Of a stretch of DNA of 64,000 nt, positions 11,201 through 22,300 are shown one piece after another. The number at the start of each line of letters is the position of its first letter. Positions within the stretch are counted from its first letter, which is position 1. The notes below the pieces were generated by a model. It saw only the letters and a program-made list of their open reading frames with translations. It did no database searches and was not told where the DNA came from. The position numbers were made by a program, and so were the translations under genes. The stretch comes from Siphlonurus alternatus (Eukaryota; Arthropoda; Insecta; Ephemeroptera; Siphlonuridae): contig OX463787.1 of the NCBI GenBank assembly GCA_949825025.1, positions 16,985,707 to 17,049,706 of the forward strand, read 5' to 3'.

Positions 11201-14200
11201 CAGTGAAAAACTGTAATTTGAACTTTTGCAAGTTAGAATGAACACTCCTTGCCTCTGAAAAGTTCCCTTCTGCAGCCTTGTTGATAAGTTAAAAATTGGA
11301 ATAGAATCTAACATATGTATTTTAATTTTTAACTTTTAAGGTGTACCAAAGTGAATACTTTTTTTCACATATTCGGGTACCTAATATTCTGGTATCCCTA
11401 TGGCTCAATAGTTTCGTACAATGTCTAAATAATTTACGATTAATTATTTAGTTTTAAAATTGAATCCAAAAACCATTGGTTGATTCAAGCCGGCGCGCGG
11501 CTGCAGCAGCTGCTGATAAGACTAGAATCTCCCGTAAATCGGGGGAACCTCTTTCCGCTCCCTTCTTGTCGTAACACCGGCTGCTGCGACCGCGTGCCGG
11601 CTTGAATCAACCAACTGTTTTAGAATTCACTTTTTAATCTAAATAATTAATTGTAAATTATTGAGACATCGTACGAAAATATTGAGCCACAGGGATACCA
11701 AAATAATTCTTAGGTACCCGAATATGTGAAAAAAGTATTCACTTTGGTACACCTTTTAAGAACTGATGTACATGTAGCTGTAAATTCAAAACTAAACAAA
11801 TTCAAGCAACTCTCTGCAGCATAAAACTTTTAGTGGGCTCAAACAAAGCATAGCAACAAAACAGCGTTAAAAGTTATTCAAAACACATAAGGACTACTTT
11901 TTAATGTTAAAAAAAGTGTACAAAGCAGACTCCCCCTGTTTGCATAATGAATACACTCACCATGAGAGATCACTGAGGCGAGTGTAGTGATTATTGGCAA
12001 CACTGCCAATAGGAATAGATTGCTGGGTGTCGTACAGCATGACAGAGTCGTGTGTTGCAACAGCAAATACTACTCGGTAAGGTAGCGGAATAAGGGAGTT
12101 CCTTTGCTCCCAGATTGGGCGCTCAGTTTCATCGTCCATATTTCTGTCCTCTCCCTCCTGTTTATTCTCGCACTCGTGCTCCTGCTCCTTTTTATTGTCC
12201 TCCATAGAGTCGTCCAACTTGCAGCAAAAACGCAGCTCAAACAGGATTGGACAGCATCGCACAGCAATTGTGTATCTGGTGCCTGTTGGTAGGTATACAG
12301 CTGGACTATATAAAACAAAAGGATGGATTAATTAAAATAGACTAGTTAACTACATACTAGCTGTCTCTTGTCCAGAATAATAAGCGATCTGCTATATCAG
12401 GTAAGTGCAAAGTCTTCTGCTCGTTGTTAGTAAACAAAGTATTGTTGTGTAATGTCTGTCGCGGGAAAGGAAAAACATGGGACAGTTGTTGATTTACATG
12501 TTAACTTATGGAAAATGACCATTAATTATAAAAGTTGCTGTGTCTACTAGCGCCAACAATATATGCTATTACGTTCTCTGCTCTGGTGGCAAAATTAGGC
12601 ACTACGTCGTCCCATGTTTAACAATGAAAAAGGCTTCATGCGACAGACATTACAAACAATGGTTTGTTACAACCATTGTTCGAGTAGAAGACTTTGGGTA
12701 AGTGCAATAATGAGCTTTATGCTGCACATATTTACAGCTCATAATTGTGCTTGATAGCTCATTGTTGTGCTCAATTGTGGTTGCTCATTGTTGTGCTCAA
12801 TTGTGGTAGGAAGATAGTTTATTATTCCAGATAAGGGACGTTATTTATTTATACTAAAAAGCCCAGTGATGGAAAAACTTGTCCAAATCAAAATGAAATT
12901 AACATTAAGGGTAAGATAACACGAGCAATCGATTGTTGTAGTCCCATTTGATTAACATGTAAATCTTAGCAACCTCATAATGATTCTGAATTTTTTTTGA
13001 GAGACAGTTCTTGGCACCAAAAAAATATGGAAAAATTTTCAAAACAATCGGATGATCCAATTTTTTTAAATAAATTTCTTAGTTTAGGTCTCCATGGGAG
13101 ACCTATACTGAAAATTTAAAAAATTCATTTAACAAAATTGGATCGTCCGATTGTTTTGAAATTTTTTTCACATTTTTTTTATGCTAAGAACTGTCTCTAA
13201 AAAAAAATTCAGAATTATTATGAGGTTGCTAAGGTTAACATGTTAATCAAATGGGACTACAACAATCAATTGTTCGTGTTACCTTACCCTTATCAAAATT
13301 ACCATTAAATTTGCATACATTTTAACTGAAGTACAGCTTATGAATTAGTAAGATATAGATTAGAGTAAAAACAAATTTAGTGACAATATTTTAATTGAAT
13401 CGTTTGAAGACTGTAATTACATGCTTTTCAATATATCCACACTGTATTAATTACTAAGGTTATATTTCTTTATTTTTTTTTTTTTTTTTATCAAACCCTA
13501 ATCGGGCACAATACATCTACTGTACTTACTAATTACTCACTAAGTTTGAAACCCCAAACCTTCCAAAAAATTGAACTTGAGCGTTTTGTGGGCTCTTCCG
13601 GAATGAGGGCGGCCACGGCCCAGTCTGTGACTGAGGAAAACATGAAAACCTCAGCCAGGATGGACACTACAGCTTTTGTCTAGTACTATATTACCCCAAA
13701 AAAAGTAGACTAAAACTTATGGACAAAGGACCTATGTGCTCATGTATTCAGGGGCGGATCCAGCTTGTGGCTTTGGAGGGGGCGGTGCCCTATCCCGCAA
13801 TGTTAAAATTTTGAGTCGGAGCGGGGCGAAGGGTGGGGGGTGGTAACACCTTCAATGTATTTTGTGACCTTTTGAGAGAGGCGATCGCCCCCATCGACCC
13901 CCCCCCCCCCCTGGATCCGCGCCTGCATGTATTCCTGTTTCATTAAAAAAGATCCACATATTATATACAGAGTTTAAAAATGCTGTAAAATCGTTTCTTA
14001 AGGGTAAGATAACACGAACAATCGATTGTTGATAGTCCCATTTGATTAACATGTAAACCTTAGCAACCTCATAATGATTCTGATTTTTTTTTGGGAGACA
14101 GTTCTCGCACCAAAAAAATGCGGAAAAAATTTCAAAACAATCGGACGATCCAATTTTTTTAAATTATTTTTTTAAATTTTCAGTATAGGGCTTTCCCATG

Positions 14201-16258
14201 GAGACCGAAAGTAAGAAATTAATTTTAAAAAATTGGATCGTCCGATTGTTTTGAACTTTTTTCCATATTTTTTTTGGTGTCAAGAACTGTCTCTCAAAAA
14301 AAATTCAGAATCATTATGAGGTTGCTAAGGTTTACATGTTAATCAAATGGGACTACCAACAATCGATTGTTCGTATTATCTTACCCTTAATAAGTTTTGT
14401 TTTTATAGTGTAGATGAATATTTGAATGCTAAATTTTGACTGTTAATTTTGTGGAAGTGTATTGAATATCTTTTTTGTTGATCGTGTGTTTATATATATG
14501 TATTTTTTAATGACCCGTCTTACCCATGCATGATACCATGTATTTTATATGTGTACCTACAGTACCTTGTATTTGAAATGTGATAAAATAAACAATGACC
14601 ATTGATGATAAATGGACAACATAAATGAAAAAAAATTATTGCAGAAATAAATAGAAGGTACCAAATTATGCTACTCTAATTTTTTTCAGATTTTTTTGAG
14701 ACTCAGAACTATTTTTAAATAATTATTGAAAGTCCTGTGATTTCAGTTGGCACCCCTGAATCCTTAATATAAAGGATAGAGACTGGACGCCTATTGACGC
14801 CTCCAGGGGGCGTGGCCGCACTTTCAATGATTATTTAAAAATAGTTCTGGGTCTCAAAAAAATCTGAAAAAATTCAGAGTAGCATAATTTGGTACCCTCT
14901 GTTCATTTCTGCAATAAAATTTTTTCATGTATGTTGTCCATTAAATGTTGTTGATCTAACAAAAGCAAGGGGCAAAATTCATATAGCAACTTCAAAATGA
15001 ATACAATTTAGAAACTTTAAAAAAAAGTGTACTATGGTTATGTACTGTACATTCTATTACTAAATATGCAGTTCCTTTGAGGGGATCATCTACTCATGCC
15101 CACAGTGTATTTGTCTGCCAACAGAAAACTATTAGAAGTATGATTCAAGCAAAACATGGACAAAGAGTGCGTTCGAGGTGACTGTCTAACCCAGTCCGGA
15201 CCGGTCCGGACCGTCTAAAATTGTTTTTTTACAGTCGGACTGCCGTCCATTTCCCCTCCTTACCTCCCCTCTCATGACGTCACTTCCGCAGTCCGGCCGG
15301 TGTTGAGCGGTCCGGCTAAAAAGTCGGACGAGTCCCTCTATAGTCGGACTGTAGAATTAAACTGAACAACGAAATGCGTCGCAATACTCGAAATGTGCAA
15401 TCCTTGGGCGGGACGGGATACATGCACCTTTTCTCTATTAATTGCAGCGATCTACAGCAGCAGGCTCCATTTTTAATGTACCAAAAAGTACTGTACGCCC
15501 CCTTTCACGCGCCCGACAGCTGATAGCAGTCGATCCGTCGGACTGCGCGTTTTTTCTTCAAAACCAGACAGTGACGTAAATATGACGTTTCAGACCACGT
15601 GACCAAAATATGCCGCCATTTTCACAGACCAGTCCGGACAGGGTTGGACAGTCACCTCGAACGTACTCAAAGTGTCCAGGCGCGGACCCAGAAAAAAAAG
15701 GGGGGGGAGGGGGCTGCCTCCATAAGGCCAATGTTAAAAAAAATTGGAGTGGGGGAAATGCCTATATTGCCCATGTTAAATCCAAAATTTCCAAAATATT
15801 ATTTTCTCATCAGGCGCGGATCCGGGGGGGGGGCTGTAGCCCCCCCCCCCCCCCCCCCGGATCCGCGCCTGAAAGTGTCTCATTGTACATCAAAGTCTTC
15901 TGCTCGTTGTTAGTAAACAAAGTATTGTTGTGTAATGTCTGTCGCGTGAAAGGAAAAACATGGGACGGTTGTTGATTAGTTAACTTATGGAAAATGACCG
16001 TTAATTATGAAGTTGGCACCGTTGCCTAGCGCCAACAATGCCATTACATTCTCTGCTCTGGTGGCAAAATTAGGCACTACGTCGTCCCATGTTTAACAAT
16101 GAAAAAGGCTTCATGCGACAGGCATTATAAACAATGGTTTGTTACAACCATTGTGCGAGTAGAAGACTTTGTTGCAAATAATCATATAGTAAATAATAAA
16201 TATCATTAAATAAGTATCTAGGGGATTTTCAAATTATTTGTCCTTGTCAATACGTGTA

Positions 16259-16331
<73 letters not shown>

Positions 16332-19300
16332 AAAAGAATATCCACCCAAAAAGCTATTATTTTCTAATAAGGAAAAGAGGTAAACGTTTATGATAATCTT
16401 AATAAGCATAATTAGACAATAAATATTTTTTATGACTTATGAAGGCATTTGACCTTGTTGAAAAATATATGATTCTAGCTAACTAGAATTTTATAGTGTA
16501 AGAGGAGGACAAGGAGCTCTTTCTCAACTTCGAATTCTGTTGAAATCCTTGCTGCTAGATTTGGGGCATAATTACCAATATTCATGCAATTTAATATTAA
16601 TAGTACCTGTTGAATTCATGTCTGGTGAAGATTTGGATAGTGTTATGGTTATTCTCACGAGTTTTTTTGCGTCTGTGTCTTGGCCGAGGTTTGCGGAATT
16701 TTCGACTATTTGCCAATGCCAACATTACAATCGTGTCTTTATCCTCTGTGAAGCTCTCTTCTAGCTCTGAGCTGGAGGGTGTTCTTGATGTGTCCAGTTT
16801 ATCATCTTCTTCAACCTCTTCTTCTTGACCATTTTTGTTCCCCTCCTCTTTCTCTAGGAAGCTCGAGGTTCCAGCCTTGTCTTCCGTTTTAGCTTCTGCC
16901 TTGACCCCTGCCTTGTCTTCCGTCTTAGCCTCTGCCTTGACCCCTGCCTTGTCTTCCGTCTTAGCCTCTGCCTTGGTTTCTGCCTTAAGCCCTGCCTTGG
17001 ATTCTGCCTTAGCCTCTGCCTTAACCCCTGCCTTGGATTCTGCCTTAGCCTCTGCCTTGGTTTCTGCCTTGACCCCTGCCTTGGTTTCTGCCTTAGCCTC
17101 TGCCTTGACTTCTGCCTTGGTTTCTGCCTTAACCCCTGCCTTGTCTTCCGTCTTAGCCTCTGCCTTGGTTTCTGCCTTAACCCCTGCCTTGGTTTCTGCC
17201 TTAGCCTCTGCCTTGGTTTCTGCCTTAACCCCTGCCTTGGATTCTGCCTTAGCCTCTACCTTGACCCCTGCCTTGGTTTCTGCCTTAGCCTCTGCCTTGG
17301 TTTCTGCCTTGACCCCTGCCTTGGTTTCTGCCTTGACCCCTGCCTTGGTTTCTTCCTCGGCCTCTGCCTTGGCCTCTATTTTGGGCTTGACTTCTTCCTC
17401 TTCATTTACAGTATCATCTTCGTCTTCATCCTCCTCACCATGTGAACTTTTGACAACATCCATTACACCTGACGGGGCAATGAGAAGTTCTCCATCTGGG
17501 GAGAAAGTTAGCCGGCGAAAGAAAGATTTGAAAGTATCATCATGGAAAAGATGATACATCTTCTCCTTGCCGTCTGGACCAATTTCTGGTTTACCAAAAC
17601 TGGACTTGGAAATACGTTTCACAACACGCTTACTGTTCACACTGAAAATACGGCAGATTCTGCAAATTAAGAAAACAATATGAAAATTTCCATAAAAATA
17701 TATAATTAAATATATATAAAAAATAATAACAATAAAGAGTAGGATATTGACTATTTAGGCAATTTTTTACATTTTTGGTACATATTCCCCAAACAACCAC
17801 TTAAGTACATTAATGTTAACATAAGTACATAAATTAACGGTAAACATCATCTCCTTGATAAAATAAATTTTAAACTTTTGCTATAGATGTAGAAGCACGA
17901 AAGAAAGAAATAGTAAAAAAGTCAAATCTATGGCCTTGATTATACCACGGAGAACTTTTATGAGAATTGCAAATGGACAATTTGCATCACATTTTTTTAG
18001 TAGCTCAATCGAAAGAGGAGGTCGAAAAATACACCTATGAATTTTATGAGGTTTTTATTCTTACTGCATCATGGCTAAAATAGAGATGTAAAGATGTCAC
18101 TTGACCTGGAGGCGGCGCCCGTATTGCCAATGACGTCATTGAACTGTCTGGTCAAGCAAACGATCGTCTATATAACGCTTGTAAACTATAAATTAATTGT
18201 TGCTTGTTTCCATAGCAATGTGGTTGTTAACAAGCGTTATAAAGTTGATCGTTTGTTTGACCGAACAGTTCAATGACGTCATAGGCGACGCCTCCAGGTC
18301 ACGTGACCTCTCTTTTAGCCATGATGTGATACGAATAAAAATCTAAAAAAAATTCACAGGTGTATTTTTCGACCTTCTCTTTCGATTGAGCTAGTAAAAA
18401 AAATTGATGCAAATTGTCCATTGTAACTGATGAGAGCTACAATGACTATATTTTCATGAGGAAAATCTAAAAAGAAAATAAAAAAATTGGAAATACTGGA
18501 AAATTAATTTATGAAACAAACTGTCACACAGTAAGTATGTGAAACGAGATGCTTGCTTACCTGTCACTACTAAGTGTTGCCAGATATTTGTTCAGAGGGT
18601 CCCAGGCTACACCTTGGACAAAGCCTTTGTGGTCAGATAAGATTCCTTCATTTTTTCCTGCAAGAAAATAATTCATCAGTATTACAGCAATTCTTACACA
18701 TTTTTTTTAAAACATGGAAAATGAATTTTCACAAAAAAAAAATTATAAAATAATTGCTGCACACACCTTGCATCAGTTCAATGACACCTCAATAACCTTT
18801 TATACAGAAGAAAACAAACAAAACAAAATACAGTAAAAACTTGTTAAAGTCAAGGAACCCAGGAAATTAGGTTTACCTTATATCGAGGTTTACCTTATAT
18901 CAAGTTTGTCCTATACTTGCAATGTTAATTATTTTTTAAAAGACCTTTACTCTTTTACTCAATATCGAGTTTTTACTTTATAACAAGTTGCGTAATAACG
19001 AGTTTTTACTGTACCTGAGTGTGACGGATGTGAACAGCCAACATTTTATATCAATAGAAGGAGTAATAAATAAGTAAGTAACAAATAAATTTGTCCCAGA
19101 AGAAAAGCTGAAACAACTTGCAAACAAGGAAAAACACTGAAAATACCCTCTCCCGGGTTGGCTCCATATCTACACAGATGGATCTGTAACCCTTTTGAAG
19201 CGAGCAACGCAGAGTCTGTCCCAACAAGCAGGCATGGAAGAAATAATGACGGAGAAGTCCAAGCAATGGACAACATGCATGAAAAAATTTTATTGCAGAA

Positions 19301-22300
19301 ATGAATAGAGGGTACCAAATTATGTTGCTCTGATTTTTTTCAGATTTTTTTGAGACCCAGAACTATTTTTAAATAATTATTGAAAGTGCGGCCACGCCCC
19401 CTGGAAGCGTCAATAGGCGTCCAGTCTCTATCCTTTTTATTAAGAATTAAGGGGTGCCAACTGAAATCAGAGGACTTTCAATAATTATTTAAAAACAGTT
19501 CCGGGTCTCAAAAAAATCTGAAAAAATCAGAGTAGCATAATTTGGTACCCTCTATTCATTTCTGCAATAAATTTTTTTCATATATGTTGTCCATTATTGA
19601 TTTTGGGGTATTTTGGGGTCCTACAGAAAATCAATAATGACACAAAATATAGTAAAATAGGCATACTCTCAAATACAACAGCAGCAATCCAAACAATAAG
19701 CTCCCCAGACTAACAGGACTAAGGTCGAGTAGCAGAATGTAAGAAACAAATCAAAGATCACCAGAACTATAACATATAAATAGTCCTGCAAAGAATAAAA
19801 GCCAGGGAGTACGTCTATGCACTATAAGGGTTTGAGGCAAATAAAGGTCACTTCTACCTGCCTGCCAGCTGATTTTTATTTCGGATAACATGAACTTTTT
19901 CATTGTTATTTTCATGTTACGGGATCAGCTGTGATAAGGGAAAGGAGAGCGATTGTGTAGAAGAGCGGGCGTTAGCTTTCCATAGTAAATAATTCAGTGA
20001 TAACAGCTCAATGCAATATTTGAATCAACGAACAAGCAGATTACTTAGCAAAGGTGGGCAGCAAAATGACGCAGCCAACAAGAAGTGTTAATTCAATTCA
20101 ATTATGTTGCGTTTTTATATTCCTCGACTTGATATCAGCTGCTTTCCCGCGCTTATCTTCCCTCCTTTTGCACCTCTATGCACAAGCGCAGTCAAGTCAC
20201 TGATATTGGGGAGAAGTCAGTCTCGATGCTCCAACTTTGGCTTTATATCTGGAGTGGTGAGGGAAGCAGGTAGCTGATATCTGGGATTGGGAATACAAAA
20301 ACGTAGCCTAAGTGATTGATATAAAGATTTCAAAATATGAATGCATAATCATTCTCTACTATGATTCCTTTCGAAGCAATGAATTCACCCTCTAAGAACA
20401 AAATAAAAGCAGCTCTCTGATTTGCTGAATCTAACGACAGGTATTTTTCAAATATACGAACATATTTATTTATGAAAAATATAACGATGATTATTGAAAC
20501 TCATATTTCCTGAATTTGACAAGTGAACATTATTTCTCTTGCTGATTTTTCTAAAATATTAGGGAGTTTACTAAATGCAGTGAATTTATGGACCGACCTG
20601 CTTCTGTATTTAATATAGTAATTATAGTAAAAAAATGGACAACATACATGAAAAAAATTTATTGCACAAATAAATAGAGGGTACCAAATTATGCTACTCA
20701 GAATTTTTTCAGATTATTTTGAAACCCTGAACTATTTTTAAATAATTATTGAAAGTCCTGTGATTTCAGTTGGCACCTCTGCAGCCTTAATAAAAAGGAT
20801 AGAGACTGGACGCCTATTGACGCCTCCAGGGGACGTGGCCGCACTTTCAATAATTATTTAAAAATAGTTCTGGGTCTCAAAAAAATCTGAAAGAATTCAG
20901 AGTAGCATAATTTGGTACCCTCTATTCATTTCTGCAATAAAAAATTTTCATGTATGTTGTCCATTAAAGATTCTGTAGTATAATCAAATAATATTTTACA
21001 ATACACTGTACATCAATACAAATCTATCGTATTTTATCAGGGTACAAACACTTTTTAGTATGTACAGAGAGCGTTAATTTGAAGAGCGATAGAATGACCG
21101 TGCTAACTGTATTCCCCTGAATTTTCAAGTTTAACTTGTGGATTGCTCAGAAAAGTATAAAAATTCTGATACCCGAGAGCTTCTCCTGACGACATTGCGA
21201 TGGCGCTGTTTAATCTGTTAACTAAGGAATGATCAGCGCCACCAAGTACTCGCCAGTTGAATTAGTCCTTATATCTACCAAAATGCACTTTTTTGGTATT
21301 CATTTTCTACTTCGCATTCTTGGGTATAGAATCCTATTAGAGAACAAAACATCCCCATAAGCGTTCAATCTCTCTTCAATTAACGCTCTCTAGTGTGTAT
21401 CAGGCTGCGCTATCAACTATGATCAACTTACCTTTGGCAATATCCCAGATTATTGCTGTGTTATCCACTGAGCCTGAGATGAGGTACTGAGAGTCTGGAG
21501 ACCAGCTAAGGTCATAAACATCCTCGTGGTGACCACGCAGTATCTTAGTCATGACCCACTGCTCAGTGCCCTGCGAGGTCTCGTCCTGCCACAGCTCACC
21601 AGAAGCACCACCCTCGGTCTTCAGTTTCCACAGCATCACCACAGATTCTGAACACAACACACCGGAGAAAACGATAAAAATTGAACTTAAAAAATGTTGT
21701 TAATTTTATGATACACATTCTCCTTGCTCTACTTCTAACAAAATTCATTCTTCTCTTTGCTAGTAGGTAAAAGATATAGATAACTACATTGTTCAGACTC
21801 CCATCAAAAAAGAGGAACTAAATTTAAGTTACAATTGGAGTAAAATTGAGTAAATGGAGTACCAACCTCAAAATTTTTTATTTGCAGAAATGGATAGAGG
21901 GTGCAAAGTTATGCTACTCTGATTTTTTTCAGATTTTTTAGGGACTGGGAAGTATTGCTAAAAAGTTTTGGCGAGGTCGGGTTCGAACCCCCGTCCCTTT
22001 TGGGTCCTATCTTTTATTAAGAGAGGCGGCAAGAGGCGGCACTTTTTCTGTACTTTCAATAATTTTTTAAAAATACTTCCCGGGCTCTAAAAAATCTGAA
22101 AAAAATCAGAGTAGCATAACTTTGCACCCTCTATCCATTTCTGCAATAAAAAATTTTGAGGTCGGTACTCCATTAACATCTTAAAATTAAGATATTAAAT
22201 AACTTAAGAGAACATGAGATGTCTAGATTACTTGGGTATATTATTGCATTATTACTATGTAATATTTTAGAAAATCATTATTATTTTAAATATTCAATTT

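Noticed and set aside
16218..16409. Leu-Phe-Ile-Tyr repeat frame
   Set aside because: Translation of the (AAAT)n microsatellite within an intron.
16835..17554. 239-codon plus-strand frame (Ser/Ala/Leu repeat) opposite CHAF1B exon 5
   Set aside because: It is the antisense of a 12-bp coding repeat; periodic 3n repeats keep all frames open. The minus-strand frame has conserved p60 sequence on both sides.
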